A stretch of 57,509 nucleotides of DNA from Bacteroidales bacterium (GTDB lineage: Bacteria > Bacteroidota > Bacteroidia > Bacteroidales > P3), in the NCBI GenBank assembly GCA_017940465.1, contig JAGAYN010000032.1, positions 1 to 57,509 of the forward strand. The letters run 5' to 3'. The first letter of the stretch is position 1; every line of letters begins with the position of its first letter. Positions 34,441 through 44,540 of this stretch are shown one piece after another. Position numbers and translations under genes: made by a program. Below the pieces are notes generated by a model that saw nothing but the letters and a program-made list of their open reading frames with translations, did not search any database and was not told where the DNA came from.

Positions 34441-35856
34441 ATGAAACACCTGTATGCACTGCTGCTGGCGCTGCTCCTCCCCCTGGCCTCCCACGCCGCC
34501 AAGGAGGGCTACCGCATCAGCTTCACCGTGGAAGGCTCGCCGGACACGATGATGCTCATGTGCTACTACCACATCAACGGCCTCTGGGCCTACGACACGG
34601 CATGGAACAACGGCAAAGGCGAGTACCGCTTCGAGAAGAAGCGCACCCCGTCGCCGGGCCTCTACTACTTCAGCAACCAGAAAGGCAAGCGGCTGGACTT
34701 CGTCATCTACGCGGGCCAGACGCGCTTCTCCCTGCGCACGAAGGAGGAGGACTGGAAAGGGCACGTGAGCGTGAAAGGCTCGAGCGAGAACGAACTCTTC
34801 TTCCAGTTCCAGCACATGAACGAAACCCTCTACCGCGAGATGGACGAGGCGCAGCTCGAGATGGACTCCGCCACCTTCCGCGACACCTTCTTCCCCCGGC
34901 AGATCAAGCGTATCGACAGCGCCCGCATGGCCTTCATCGAGACCTACCCACAGGCCATGGTGTCGCGCATGATGCTGGCCACCAAAGACCCCGCCATACC
35001 GCGGCTCCACCCCGACGGCACCCGCATGAGCGACCGCGAGCGCTTCGACTGGATGATGGCCCACTACTTCGACAACGTGCCGCTGGACGACGACTTCATC
35101 GTCCGCACCCCGGAGAACGTCTTCTACCGCCGCGTGATGGACTATGTGGACGTGCACATGCGCGGCATGCCGCCGGAGATGATATGCCCGCTGCTGGACA
35201 GCGTCATCGACCGCTCGGAACCCGCGCCAGAGGTGTTCAAATGGCTCGTGCACACCCTGGCCGAGAAATTCCTGCAGAGCAAGGTGATGGTCTACGACGA
35301 GGTGTACGTCCACCTGGTGAAACGCTACTACGAGACCGGGAAAGCCTTCTGGATGTCGCCCACCGGCATCGACAAGGAGGTGGAACGGGCCACCAAATGG
35401 GAGCGCCTCCTCGTGGGACGCGTGGCTCCGGAACTCATCCTCTTCGACACCCTCCACCGCGCCGCCTCCCTGCACCACATGCCGGGGAAGTACACCCTCC
35501 TCCTCTTCTGGAGCCCCACCTGCGGCCACTGCCGCGACATCATCCCGGCCGTCTACAAAGTGTATGAGCAATATGCCGACTCGCTCCAGCTCAGCGCCTT
35601 CAGCATCCTCACCGAACCGGACGAGGTCACCGTCGGCAAATGGAAGAAATTCCTCAACGACCACCACATGCACCACCGCCGCTGGGTGGGCCTGCTGGGC
35701 GGCGAAGCCAACGTGGACTGGCGCGAAGTCTACGACGTGCAGTCCACCCCGCAGATATACCTCATCGACAACAAAGACAACACCATCCTGGCCAAGAAAC
35801 TGGGCGCCGAACTGCTCGAACGCCTCTGCCAGGACCTCATGAAGACACAGGAATAA
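34441..35856 (+). CDS. Exported TlpA-like thioredoxin-fold protein
   Basis: A 471-residue periplasmic or outer-membrane-associated protein. The signal peptide is MKHLYALLLALLLPLASHA-like. A DUF4369-like beta domain follows (YRISFTVEGSPDTMMLMCYY), then a long helical middle (DUF5106-like, about 130-320), then a thioredoxin domain from about residue 330 with the redox motif CGHC at 361-364 and the cis-Pro in STPQIYLID. It probably acts as a disulfide reductase or thiol oxidoreductase in the periplasm. An in-frame ATG 18 bases earlier exists, but the chosen start begins directly with the signal peptide. It is followed after 18 bp by the M3 peptidase gene. Confidence 0.88.
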   Translation: MKHLYALLLALLLPLASHAAKEGYRISFTVEGSPDTMMLMCYYHINGLWAYDTAWNNGKGEYRFEKKRTPSPGLYYFSNQKGKRLDFVIYAGQTRFSLRTKEEDWKGHVSVKGSSENELFFQFQHMNETLYREMDEAQLEMDSATFRDTFFPRQIKRIDSARMAFIETYPQAMVSRMMLATKDPAIPRLHPDGTRMSDRERFDWMMAHYFDNVPLDDDFIVRTPENVFYRRVMDYVDVHMRGMPPEMICPLLDSVIDRSEPAPEVFKWLVHTLAEKFLQSKVMVYDEVYVHLVKRYYETGKAFWMSPTGIDKEVERATKWERLLVGRVAPELILFDTLHRAASLHHMPGKYTLLLFWSPTCGHCRDIIPAVYKVYEQYADSLQLSAFSILTEPDEVTVGKWKKFLNDHHMHHRRWVGLLGGEANVDWREVYDVQSTPQIYLIDNKDNTILAKKLGAELLERLCQDLMKTQE

Positions 35857-35874
35857 GACAAAAACAGCACCGAT

Positions 35875-37902
35875 ATGAAACAAACCCTCGTCGCCGCCGC
35901 GGCAGCCCTGCTGCTGGCCGCCGGCTGCACCCAGAAAAAACAATCCCCAATGGACAATCCCTTCTTCACAGAATGGGGCACCCCCTACGAGTTGCCCGAC
36001 TTCGGCCGCATCAGGACCGAACACTACATGCCCGCCTTCCGGGAAGGCATGGCACGCCAAAAGGCCGAAATCGACGCCATCGCCGCCAACCCCGACGCAC
36101 CGACATTCGAAAACACCGTGCTCGCCTACGAGTACAGCGGACAACTGCTCAAGGACGTCAGCGCCGTCTTCTTCAACCTCACCGAATGCGAGAACAGCGA
36201 CGAGATGGAAGCCATCGCCGAGGAGGTCACTCCTCTGCTCTCGGCCCACGAGGACGACATCGCCCTCGACGCGCGCCTCTTCGCCCGCATCAAGGCCGTC
36301 TATGAACAGCGCGAAAGCCTCGGCCTCGACGGCGAAAGCCTGCGCCTGCTGGAAGAGCAGTACAAAGGCTTCGTCCGCGCCGGCGCCAACGTGCCCGAGG
36401 CACAGCAGCAACGCTTCCGCCAACTCAACGAACAACTCGCCTCGCTCACCCTCCGCTTCGCGCAGAACGTGCTCAAGGCCACCAACGCCTACAGCAAGAC
36501 CCTGCCCGACGGCTCGGCGGTGACCCTGGACCTCCCCACCTGGGAACCCTTCATGCAGAGCTGCGCCGACCGCAAGCTGCGCGAAGAGGTGTGGCGCGCC
36601 TACGCCGACCGCTGCCGGGGCGGCGAATTCGACAACACACCGCTCATCGACTCCATCGTCAACCTCCGCCTCGAACGCGCCAACATCCTCGGCTTCCCCA
36701 CCCACGCCGACTACGTGCTGGACAACACCCTGGCCAAGACACCCGCCAACGTCTACCGCTGCCTGACCGATATCTGGGGTCCCGCCCTCAAGCGCGCCAC
36801 GGAAGAACGCGACATCTACCATCGCATGCTCGCCGCCGACGAGCCCGGCGCCAGGCTGCAACCCTGGGACTGGCGCTACTATGCCGAGAAGTACCGCACC
36901 GAGAAATACGCCATCGACGACGCCGAGGTGCGCCCCTACTTCGCCCTCGACAGCGTGCGCGAAGGGGCCTTCATGGTGGCCGGCCGCCTCTACGGCCTCG
37001 CCTTCCGCGAACGCACCGACCTGCCCACCTACAACAAGGAAGCCCGCTGCTTCGAGGTGATGCAGGGCGACAGCACGGTGGGCTTCCTCTACATGGACTT
37101 CCACCCCCGCGCCTCCAAGCGCAGCGGCGCCTGGATGACCGAATTCCGCGGCCAGCACCGCGACCGCCAGGGCCGCAACGTGATGCCCGTCATCCAGGTG
37201 GTATGCAACTTCACCAAGCCCACTGCCGACCGCCCCTCGCTCCTCAACTTCGACGAAAGCGAGACACTCTTCCACGAATTCGGCCACGCACTCCACGGCC
37301 TCCTCTCCAAATGCACCTACCCCTCGCTGGCCGGCACCAACGTGCCGCGCGACTTCGTGGAGCTCCCCTCCCAAGTGATGGAGAACTGGTGCCGCCACCC
37401 GCAGGTGATGAAGCAGTACGCCCGACACTACCAGACCGGCGAGGCCATCCCCGACGCCCTCATCCGGAAGATAGCCGCCGCCCAGACCTACGGCCAGGGA
37501 TTCATGACCACCGAGCTCCTCGCCGCCAGCCTCCTCGACATGGACTACTACACCCTCCGCACACCGCAGCACATCGACCCCCTCGCCTTTGAGGAACAGG
37601 CCATGCAGAAAATCGGCCTCATCCCGGAAATCATCAGCCGCTACCGCAGCCCATATTTCCAACACATCTTCACCACCGGCTACGACGCAGGCTACTACTC
37701 CTACACCTGGACCGCCATCCTCGACGCCGATGCCTTTGAAGCCTTCGAGGAAAGCGGCGACCTCTTCAACCCCGACCTCGCCCGCAAGTTCCGTCACCTG
37801 CTCGAAAGCGGCAACACCGTGGAACCCATGGACCTCTACCGCGCCTTCCGCGGCAAGGAACCCAGCGCAAAAGCACTGCTCAAACGGAAAGGAATGCTCT
37901 GA
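35875..37902 (+). CDS. M3-family peptidyl-dipeptidase lipoprotein (Dcp-like)
   Basis: A 675-residue zinc metallopeptidase. A lipoprotein signal ends at Cys18 (LLAAGC). The rest is the long helical M3 fold with the zinc motif HEFGH at about residue 467 and the second zinc-ligand Glu in the following helix. The C-terminus contains the family segments SPYFQHIF and GYDAGYYSYTW. M3 enzymes of the Dcp type remove dipeptides from short peptides; the lipid anchor places this one in the periplasm. It is second in the operon after the TlpA-like protein, consistent with envelope protein or peptide turnover. Confidence 0.92.
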   Translation: MKQTLVAAAAALLLAAGCTQKKQSPMDNPFFTEWGTPYELPDFGRIRTEHYMPAFREGMARQKAEIDAIAANPDAPTFENTVLAYEYSGQLLKDVSAVFFNLTECENSDEMEAIAEEVTPLLSAHEDDIALDARLFARIKAVYEQRESLGLDGESLRLLEEQYKGFVRAGANVPEAQQQRFRQLNEQLASLTLRFAQNVLKATNAYSKTLPDGSAVTLDLPTWEPFMQSCADRKLREEVWRAYADRCRGGEFDNTPLIDSIVNLRLERANILGFPTHADYVLDNTLAKTPANVYRCLTDIWGPALKRATEERDIYHRMLAADEPGARLQPWDWRYYAEKYRTEKYAIDDAEVRPYFALDSVREGAFMVAGRLYGLAFRERTDLPTYNKEARCFEVMQGDSTVGFLYMDFHPRASKRSGAWMTEFRGQHRDRQGRNVMPVIQVVCNFTKPTADRPSLLNFDESETLFHEFGHALHGLLSKCTYPSLAGTNVPRDFVELPSQVMENWCRHPQVMKQYARHYQTGEAIPDALIRKIAAAQTYGQGFMTTELLAASLLDMDYYTLRTPQHIDPLAFEEQAMQKIGLIPEIISRYRSPYFQHIFTTGYDAGYYSYTWTAILDADAFEAFEESGDLFNPDLARKFRHLLESGNTVEPMDLYRAFRGKEPSAKALLKRKGML

Positions 37903-38012
37903 CCATGGACAACGACAACAGCTATGAGAAAACCGACCCGCAGCACCGGCAGCCGCAAGAAAGCCGGTGTCTGCGGCAGTCTGGACAACAACCAACCAAA
38001 CCAACGCTGGCA

Positions 38013-38399
38013 ATGAACCCGCTACCACTACAGATACGCTTCAACGACATCGACCAGATGGGGCACGTGAACAACGCTGTCATCATGGAATTCTTTGACC
38101 TGGGGAAGGACCATTTCTTCCGCAGCCACGGCCTGCCGCCCGAAGAGGGCGACTTCACGGTGATGGTGGTGCACTACGAAGTGGACTTCCGCTCACAGAT
38201 ACACAAGAGCGACCGCATCGCAGTGGAGACCGCAGTGGAACGCTTCGGGAGCAAGAGCCTGACGGTGATGCAACGCATCGTGGAGGAAGGGACCGGGCGT
38301 GTGTGCGCGGAATGCCGCACCGTCATGGCCGGCTACCGCCGCAGCATCGGCGCCTCCGACGTGATACCCGACGAGGTGAAGGCGCAGTTAGCGAGCTGA
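38013..38399 (+). CDS. Acyl-CoA thioesterase of the 4HBT hotdog family
   Basis: A 128-residue single-hotdog enzyme with the 4HBT signature IRFNDIDQMGHVNNAVIMEFF, in which the Asp and His line the active site. It resembles YbgC/FcbC-type acyl-CoA thioesterases and would hydrolyse an acyl-CoA whose chain cannot be predicted. I start it at 38013 because the family begins there. An in-frame ATG at 37905, just after the M3 peptidase stop, would add 36 polar residues without homology. The 3' end overlaps the convergent uvrA gene by 12 bases. Confidence 0.85.
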   Translation: MNPLPLQIRFNDIDQMGHVNNAVIMEFFDLGKDHFFRSHGLPPEEGDFTVMVVHYEVDFRSQIHKSDRIAVETAVERFGSKSLTVMQRIVEEGTGRVCAECRTVMAGYRRSIGASDVIPDEVKAQLAS

Positions 38400-41252
38400 C
38401 CGCTTGCGCATGCCCCCGGGAACAGCCCCCATGGCCTCCAGTTCCTGGCGCAGATAGCGCCCGGTGAAGCTCTCCTTTTGGTTGGCCAAAGCCTCGGGCG
38501 TGCCGCTGAAGACGATGTCGCCCCCCGCACGTCCCCCGTCGGGGCCGAGGTCTATCACCCAGTCGGCCACCTTGATGACGTCCATATTGTGCTCGATCAC
38601 CAGCACGGAATTTCCCTTGTCCACCAGACGCTGCAGCACGTCGAGCAGCACACGGATGTCCTCGAAATGCAGGCCCGTGGTGGGCTCGTCGAGGATATAC
38701 AGCGTGCGCCCCGTGTCGAGCTTGGAGAGTTCGGTGGCCAGCTTGACGCGCTGGGCCTCGCCGCCGCTGAGGGTGGTGCTCTGCTGGCCGAGGGTGATAT
38801 AGCCCAGGCCGACCTCCTGGAGGGTGACCAGTTTGCGCCTGAGCCGCGGATAGGCACCAAAAAACTCCACAGCCTCATTGACCGTCATGTCCAGCACGTC
38901 GGCGATGGACTTGCCGCGATAGCGTATCTCAAGCGTCTCGCGGTTGTAGCGCTTGCCGCCGCACACCTCGCACTGCACGTACACGTCGGGCAGGAAATTC
39001 ATCTCGATGGTGCGTAGGCCCGCACCCTTGCAGTGCTCGCAGCGACCACCGCTGACGTTGAAGCTGAAGCGTCCCGGCTTGTAGCCGCGGATACGCGCCG
39101 AGGGCAACTCGGCAAAAAGCCGCCGTATGTCGTCGAAAAATCCGGCATAGGTGGCAGGATTGGAGCGCGGTGTGCGCCCGATGGGGCTCTGGTCTATCTG
39201 AATGACCTTGTCGATGTGCTCGATGCCCTCTATGGACCGGTAGGGCAACGGCGCACGGAGCGAGCGGTAGAAATGCTGTGAGAGGATGGGTTGCAGCGTG
39301 TCGTTCACGAGGGTGGACTTGCCGCTGCCGCTCACGCCGGTGACACACACCAGCATCCCCAGCGGCAGATCGAAGTCGACGCCCCGCAGGTTGTTGCCCG
39401 TGGCCCCGCGAAGAACAAGATGCCTGCGCCCCTCCACACTGCGGCGGGCAGGAAGCGGGATGTCCTTCCGGCGGGAAAGGTAGTCGAGCGTGAGGCTGGA
39501 GGCACCGTTCCTGCCGACGTTGTCCACCGTGCCGGCATAGAGCACCTTGCCGCCATGGATGCCGGCCCCGGGGCCGATATCCACCAAATAGTCCGCCGAA
39601 AGCATCATGTCGCGGTCGTGCTCCACCACGATAATGCTGTTACCCAGGTCGCGCAGCTGCTTGAGGGAGTCGATAAGACGCTGGTTGTCGCGCTGATGGA
39701 GGCCGATGGAAGGCTCGTCCAGGATGTACAGCACATTGACCAGCTGCGAACCGATCTGCGTGGCCAGCCGGATACGCTGCGCCTCGCCGCCCGAGAGGGA
39801 CTTGGCGCTGCGGTTCATCGAGAGGTAGCCCACTCCGACATTGAGCAGGAACGAAAGGCGCTTCTGCACCTCGACCAGCACCTCGTGCGCCACCTTGGCG
39901 TCGCGCTTGTCGAGCCTCGGCTCCAGCCCCTGCAGCCATTCCTGCAGCTCCAGCAGGTCCATGTCGGCCAGCTGGCCTATGTTCTTGTCCAGGATGCGGA
40001 AGGCAAGGCTCTCGGGTTTCAGGCGGTGGCCATGGCATTCGGGACACGGCACGGTGTTCATGAAACTGGCCACCCACTTCTGCAACGACGAGGAGGTGTC
40101 GTCGAGGGCCAGGTTGGACATGTAGGTTACAATGCCCGGAAACTCGCTGAGGTAGCCCGGGTCCTCGGGATCCTCTATGGAGGTAAAGTGATTGCTGCCG
40201 TAAAGGATGGCGTTCAACGCCTCGTCGGAGAGGTCGGCAACGGGCGTGTCGAGCGTGAAGCCGTAGTGACGGCCCATGAGTTCCACCTTGCGGTAGACGT
40301 AGTTGGTGGGGGAATACTTGCCCATCACCTCGATAGCCCCCTCGCGGAAGGTCTTCCTGGGGTCGGGAATGAGCTTCTGCATGTCGATCTGTGCCACCTC
40401 GCCCAGCCCGTTGCAATGGGGACAGGCGCCGTATGGGGAGTTGAAGGAAAAGGTGTTGGGTTCGGGTTCAGGGTAGGAGATGCCGCTGTCGGGGTCCATG
40501 AGGGTGCGGCTGAAATAGCGTACCGCCCCGCTCTCGCCGTCAAGCACCATGAGGACTCCCTTGCCCTGACGGAAGGCCGTCTGCACGGCTTCGCGCAGGC
40601 GCGTCTGGTTGCCGCTGGCGCGCAGGCGGTCGACCACCAGCTCTATGTCGTGCACCTTGTAGCGGTCCACCTGCATCTTGTAGGCCAACTCCTTCACCTC
40701 GCCGTCCACCCTCACGCGCAGGAAACCCTTTTTGGCCACCTGCTCGAAGAGCTCGCGGTAGTGGCCCTTGCGTCCCTTCACCAAGGGGGCCAGCACCATG
40801 ATGTCGCGGCTGCCGTAGTCGGAACGGATGATGTCGAGTATCTTCTCCTCGCTGTAGCGCACCATAGGCTTGCCGCTGACGACGGAGTAAGCCTTGCCGA
40901 TGCGGGCATAGAGCAGACGCAGCAGGTCATAGGTGTCGGTCAAGGTGCCGACAGTGGAGCGAGGATTGTTGTTCGTGCTCTTCTGCTCGATGGAGATGAC
41001 CGGGCTCAGCCCCTCGATGAGGTCCACATCGGGCCGCTCCATGTTGCCGATAAAGTTGCGGGCATAGGCCGAAAAGGTCTCCATGTAGCGCCGTTGGCCC
41101 TCGGCATGGATGGTGTCAAATGCGAGTGAAGACTTCCCGCTCCCACTCAACCCCGTGAAGACCACCAGTTTGCCCCGCGGAATTTCCAAGTCTACATCCT
41201 GCAGGTTGTGCTCCCTGGCACCTAAAATCCTAATACTATTATCGTTGCTCAT
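38388..41252 (-). CDS. uvrA: Excinuclease ABC subunit A (second copy, more classical)
   Basis: A 954-residue UvrA. It has two Walker A motifs (GLSGSGKSS near residue 34, GVSGSGKST in the second half), two LSGGEAQR signatures, and zinc motifs CPHCNGLGE, CPECHGHR and CEHCKGAG. The early segment EGLSPVISIEQKSTNNNP is close to that of Escherichia coli UvrA, so I take this as the main repair copy. Like the paralogue at 28037, it lacks the first CxxC pair of the insertion zinc site. The start at 41252 is favoured over one seven codons earlier. It diverges from guaA across a 118-bp promoter region. Confidence 0.94.
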   Translation of the reverse strand: MSNDNSIRILGAREHNLQDVDLEIPRGKLVVFTGLSGSGKSSLAFDTIHAEGQRRYMETFSAYARNFIGNMERPDVDLIEGLSPVISIEQKSTNNNPRSTVGTLTDTYDLLRLLYARIGKAYSVVSGKPMVRYSEEKILDIIRSDYGSRDIMVLAPLVKGRKGHYRELFEQVAKKGFLRVRVDGEVKELAYKMQVDRYKVHDIELVVDRLRASGNQTRLREAVQTAFRQGKGVLMVLDGESGAVRYFSRTLMDPDSGISYPEPEPNTFSFNSPYGACPHCNGLGEVAQIDMQKLIPDPRKTFREGAIEVMGKYSPTNYVYRKVELMGRHYGFTLDTPVADLSDEALNAILYGSNHFTSIEDPEDPGYLSEFPGIVTYMSNLALDDTSSSLQKWVASFMNTVPCPECHGHRLKPESLAFRILDKNIGQLADMDLLELQEWLQGLEPRLDKRDAKVAHEVLVEVQKRLSFLLNVGVGYLSMNRSAKSLSGGEAQRIRLATQIGSQLVNVLYILDEPSIGLHQRDNQRLIDSLKQLRDLGNSIIVVEHDRDMMLSADYLVDIGPGAGIHGGKVLYAGTVDNVGRNGASSLTLDYLSRRKDIPLPARRSVEGRRHLVLRGATGNNLRGVDFDLPLGMLVCVTGVSGSGKSTLVNDTLQPILSQHFYRSLRAPLPYRSIEGIEHIDKVIQIDQSPIGRTPRSNPATYAGFFDDIRRLFAELPSARIRGYKPGRFSFNVSGGRCEHCKGAGLRTIEMNFLPDVYVQCEVCGGKRYNRETLEIRYRGKSIADVLDMTVNEAVEFFGAYPRLRRKLVTLQEVGLGYITLGQQSTTLSGGEAQRVKLATELSKLDTGRTLYILDEPTTGLHFEDIRVLLDVLQRLVDKGNSVLVIEHNMDVIKVADWVIDLGPDGGRAGGDIVFSGTPEALANQKESFTGRYLRQELEAMGAVPGGMRKRSAR

Positions 41253-41277
41253 CTCGTGGCAGTATTGTAACAAAGTG

Positions 41278-41285
41278 CAAAATTA
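41278..41285 (-). promoter_or_regulatory. Candidate -7 element of the second uvrA
   Basis: TAATTTTG on the minus strand lies 25 bp before the start codon. No -33 element is seen at the right distance. I did not find a LexA-like operator. Confidence 0.45.
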
Positions 41286-41318
41286 ACAAAATTTCCACAA
41301 GAAATATAACTTTTAACT

Positions 41319-41348
41319 TTTGTATGTGAAGAAAAAGTTGTACCTTTG
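41319..41348 (+). promoter_or_regulatory. Housekeeping promoter of guaA
   Basis: TTTG (41319-41322), 18 bases, TACCTTTG (41341-41348), followed by CA. The guaA start is 22 bp downstream. Confidence 0.8.
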
Positions 41349-41370
41349 CACTTTAATAAATATAAAAACA

Positions 41371-42897
41371 ATGGACACGATAGTCATATTAGACTTTGGT
41401 TCTCAATACACTCAGCTCATCGCTCGCAAGGTACGCGAGCAGAATGTTTACTGCGAAATCCACCCATTCGACAAAATTCCGCCCCTGACACCCGACGTGA
41501 AGGGAGTGGTGTTCTCGGGCAGTCCATTCAGCTGCAACGCCCCCGACGCGCCCATCCCCGACATGGAAGGCATTAAAGGCAAGTTGCCCCTGCTGGCCGT
41601 ATGCTACGGGGCACAGTACCTGGCCAAATGGGGCGGCGGGCGAGTGCAACAGTCCAGCACCCGCGAATATGGCCGGGCCAACCTGCAGTTTGTGGACAGC
41701 ACCAACCCTCTCATGAAGGGCATCCCCACCAACAGCCAGGTATGGATGAGCCACGGAGACACTATCGAAGCCCTCCCCGACGGCTACAAACCCATCTGCT
41801 CCACCGAGAATGTGCAGTATGCAGGCTACCAAATCGAAGGGGAACAGACCTACGCCATCCAGTTCCACCCCGAGGTTCATCACTCTGTGGACGGGCCCAC
41901 GCTGCTGAAAAACTTCGTAGTGGACATCTGCGGCTGCAAACAGGAATGGACCCCGGAGAACTTCATCGAGGCCACCGTGCAGGAACTGCGCGAGAAAGTG
42001 GGCGGCGACAAAGTGGTGCTGGGACTGAGCGGCGGCGTGGACAGCACTGTAGCCGCCGTGCTCCTCAACCGAGCCATAGGGCATCAGCTGCACTGCATCT
42101 TCGTGGACAACGGACTGCTGCGCAAGAACGAATTCGACTCCGTGTTGGAATCCTATAAGGACATGGGGCTGAACGTCAAGGGCGTAGATGCCAAGGAGCG
42201 CTTCTACAGTGTGCTTGCCGGCGTGACCGACCCCGAGAAAAAGCGCAAAGCCATCGGCAAGACCTTCATCGATGTCTTTGATGCCGAGGCAAAACAGATC
42301 ACCGATGCCAAATGGCTGGGCCAAGGCACCATCTATCCCGACGTGATAGAATCCTCCTCCGTCAAGGGTCCCAGCCAGACCATCAAAAGCCACCACAACG
42401 TGGGAGGCCTGCCAGACTACATGAAACTGCAGCTCGTGGAGCCGTTGCGCTCGCTGTTCAAGGACGAGGTGCGCCGCGTAGGTCGCCAGCTGGGCATCAA
42501 GGACGAACTCATCGGCCGCCATCCCTTCCCCGGACCCGGCCTGGCCATCCGCATACTGAGCGACATCACCCCGGAGAAGGTCCGCATACTGCAAGAGGTG
42601 GACCACATATTCATCCAGGGTCTCCGCGACGCAAACCTTTACGACAAAGTGTGGCAAGCCGGCGCCATGCTGCTGCCTGTGCAGAGTGTCGGTGTCATGG
42701 GCGACGAGCGTACTTACGAAAACGTGGTGGCGTTGCGAGCCGTGGAAAGTGTCGATGGCATGACTGCCGACTGGAGCCACCTGCCCTACGACTTCCTGGC
42801 TCGTACCAGCAATGAGATAATCAACCGCGTGAAAGGAGTCAACCGCGTAGTGTACGACATCAGTTCCAAACCCCCTGCAACCATCGAATGGGAGTAG
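41371..42897 (+). CDS. guaA: GMP synthase (glutamine-hydrolysing)
   Basis: A 508-residue two-domain enzyme converting XMP to GMP. The N-terminal class I glutamine amidotransferase has the nucleophile Cys in LLAVCYGAQ and His/Glu in QFHPEVHHS. The ATP pyrophosphatase domain has the P-loop [12 protein letters not shown], and the C-terminal dimerisation domain has [13 protein letters not shown] and ends PPATIEWE. The start at 41371 begins directly with the amidotransferase ([14 protein letters not shown]). With purA in the same window, both branches from IMP are represented, though far apart and separately transcribed. Confidence 0.98.
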   Translation: MDTIVILDFGSQYTQLIARKVREQNVYCEIHPFDKIPPLTPDVKGVVFSGSPFSCNAPDAPIPDMEGIKGKLPLLAVCYGAQYLAKWGGGRVQQSSTREYGRANLQFVDSTNPLMKGIPTNSQVWMSHGDTIEALPDGYKPICSTENVQYAGYQIEGEQTYAIQFHPEVHHSVDGPTLLKNFVVDICGCKQEWTPENFIEATVQELREKVGGDKVVLGLSGGVDSTVAAVLLNRAIGHQLHCIFVDNGLLRKNEFDSVLESYKDMGLNVKGVDAKERFYSVLAGVTDPEKKRKAIGKTFIDVFDAEAKQITDAKWLGQGTIYPDVIESSSVKGPSQTIKSHHNVGGLPDYMKLQLVEPLRSLFKDEVRRVGRQLGIKDELIGRHPFPGPGLAIRILSDITPEKVRILQEVDHIFIQGLRDANLYDKVWQAGAMLLPVQSVGVMGDERTYENVVALRAVESVDGMTADWSHLPYDFLARTSNEIINRVKGVNRVVYDISSKPPATIEWE

Positions 42898-42920
42898 TCC
42901 GAACGGAAAGAACACACCTT

Positions 42921-44528
42921 ATGGGCAGCAACAAGAACAAGACTCTGAAGCGGTGGCAAGTGAAGCGACTGGCCTACATCTGCCTGACGGTTCTTCTGTA
43001 CCTCACCCTCAACAGCCATGCGGAAGCGCAGGCACCCGGTACCATCCCCGTGAAGGTGAGCTACGAGACCCAGATGCTCAACGGACGCCGCTACTATGTC
43101 CACATTGTAGAGAAAGGGCAGACCGTATATTCCATCTCACGTGCCTACAAGGTGCAGGCAGTGGATGCCGTCACCCACAAGGACATACACTTCCTCCACC
43201 CGGGCGACACGGTGTGGCTGCCCGCACGTGGGCAGTTCGCCACCCCCACAGAGGAATATGAAAACAACCGTGTGGCAGAGCAGCAAAGTCCCATCACTCC
43301 CCCACCCTCACCCACAGAATCCCGACCTGTGCCCGGCACCCGTCCACTACCCTCCCAGCAACCTTCCGCCACCAATCCGCCATCCACACCGCCCGTCTCC
43401 GCCACCATCCCGCCCGAGGTGCGGAAGCCTGGCAAGACCATCCGCATATCGCTCCTCATGCCGTTGCACCTTTCCCAGATAGATGAAATATCCACGTCGA
43501 AATTCGATGTGGAGCAACGAGGCAAACGCACCTACCGCCAGTTCGAATTCATCGAGTTCTACGAGGGGTTACGGCTGGCACTCGACCGACTGGCCGAGCA
43601 AGGCATCGGCGTGGACCTCAACGTCGTAGACCTGTCTCAGAACAATGCCGAAGAGGTGCGCACGGCATTCGCCACGCGAGGAGTTGCCAATGCCGACCTG
43701 ATTATCGCCCTTCTCCTCCGCGACGCCTTCGACCAGGCCGCCACACTGGCCCGCGACTCGGGCGTGTATATCGTCAATCCCATGGCCACCCGCAGCGAGA
43801 TCTGCGCCGAAAACCCCTATATGGTCAAGATACAGCCCTCGATTGAAAGTCAGGTCGCCTCCATGCTCAACAACATGAAGGCCGAGCGCCCCGACGGGCA
43901 TCTGTACATCATCCACGGCGGTTCCAATGCAGAGAAGCCCCTCATGGCCGAACTCCGCCGCCAGCTCGGCGATCGCGAGGACATCAAATACACGCTCTTC
44001 AACTGGAGCCAGTACGCCAAACTCACCTCCACCCTCAAAGCCACACCCAATTGCAACATCCTCAGCATATACGACCACAAGAGCGACCAGATGCGCATCT
44101 ACATAGGCAACCTCCTGAACCGCCTCGCCGCATTCAAGGCCAATCCCCCCACCCTTTACACCTTTAACGACTGGACACAAGAGTATTCCGACCTGGACTT
44201 CTCGCAGCTGCAACAACTGAACTACCATACCTTCTACTCATCCTGGGACATGTCCAACGCCGTGCATGTGGACTTCCTGAAGCAATTCCGCCAGCAATAC
44301 GGGACCGAACCCACCAGCCCGTTGGCAGCCACTGCCTACGACCTCACCCTTTACCTGGTGGAGGGGCTGCACAAACGCAGCAGCGCCTTCTGGATTCAGC
44401 CCACGGCGTCACCACAAAGTCTCATCCATCCCATCCACCTCAACCGCAAACAGGCCGGCATGGAGAACGACAACGTGCAGCTCTACCGCATGGAATCGCT
44501 GCGATTTGTACCTGCCCCCACCAAATAG
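42921..44528 (+). CDS. LysM protein with type 1 periplasmic-binding fold
   Basis: A 535-residue exported protein. A basic N-terminus and hydrophobic segment (about residues 17-34) serve as signal peptide or anchor. A LysM domain follows at about 57-102 (YYVHIVEKGQTVYSISRAY, then LHPGDTVWLPA). Then come a Pro/Ser/Thr-rich linker and, from about residue 170, a domain like the ligand-binding proteins of amino-acid ABC transporters (IRISLLMPLHLSQ; HLYIIHGG). It probably binds peptidoglycan and an unknown small ligand or partner. It starts 23 bp after guaA; this neighbourhood is recurrent in Bacteroidota as far as I recall. The start at 42921 puts the basic segment of the signal first. Confidence 0.85.
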   Translation: MGSNKNKTLKRWQVKRLAYICLTVLLYLTLNSHAEAQAPGTIPVKVSYETQMLNGRRYYVHIVEKGQTVYSISRAYKVQAVDAVTHKDIHFLHPGDTVWLPARGQFATPTEEYENNRVAEQQSPITPPPSPTESRPVPGTRPLPSQQPSATNPPSTPPVSATIPPEVRKPGKTIRISLLMPLHLSQIDEISTSKFDVEQRGKRTYRQFEFIEFYEGLRLALDRLAEQGIGVDLNVVDLSQNNAEEVRTAFATRGVANADLIIALLLRDAFDQAATLARDSGVYIVNPMATRSEICAENPYMVKIQPSIESQVASMLNNMKAERPDGHLYIIHGGSNAEKPLMAELRRQLGDREDIKYTLFNWSQYAKLTSTLKATPNCNILSIYDHKSDQMRIYIGNLLNRLAAFKANPPTLYTFNDWTQEYSDLDFSQLQQLNYHTFYSSWDMSNAVHVDFLKQFRQQYGTEPTSPLAATAYDLTLYLVEGLHKRSSAFWIQPTASPQSLIHPIHLNRKQAGMENDNVQLYRMESLRFVPAPTK

Positions 44529-44540
44529 GCCACACAACTA

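Noticed and set aside
37905-38012. N-terminal extension or separate small gene before the thioesterase
   Set aside because: The 36 codons are polar and Gln/Arg-rich without homology, and the hotdog family starts at 38013.
33568-38028. Very long minus-strand open frame (1486 codons) opposite five plus-strand genes
   Set aside because: It runs antisense to the DUF6266, TlpA-like, M3 peptidase and neighbouring genes, crosses their terminators and promoters, and has no signal peptide or known domain.
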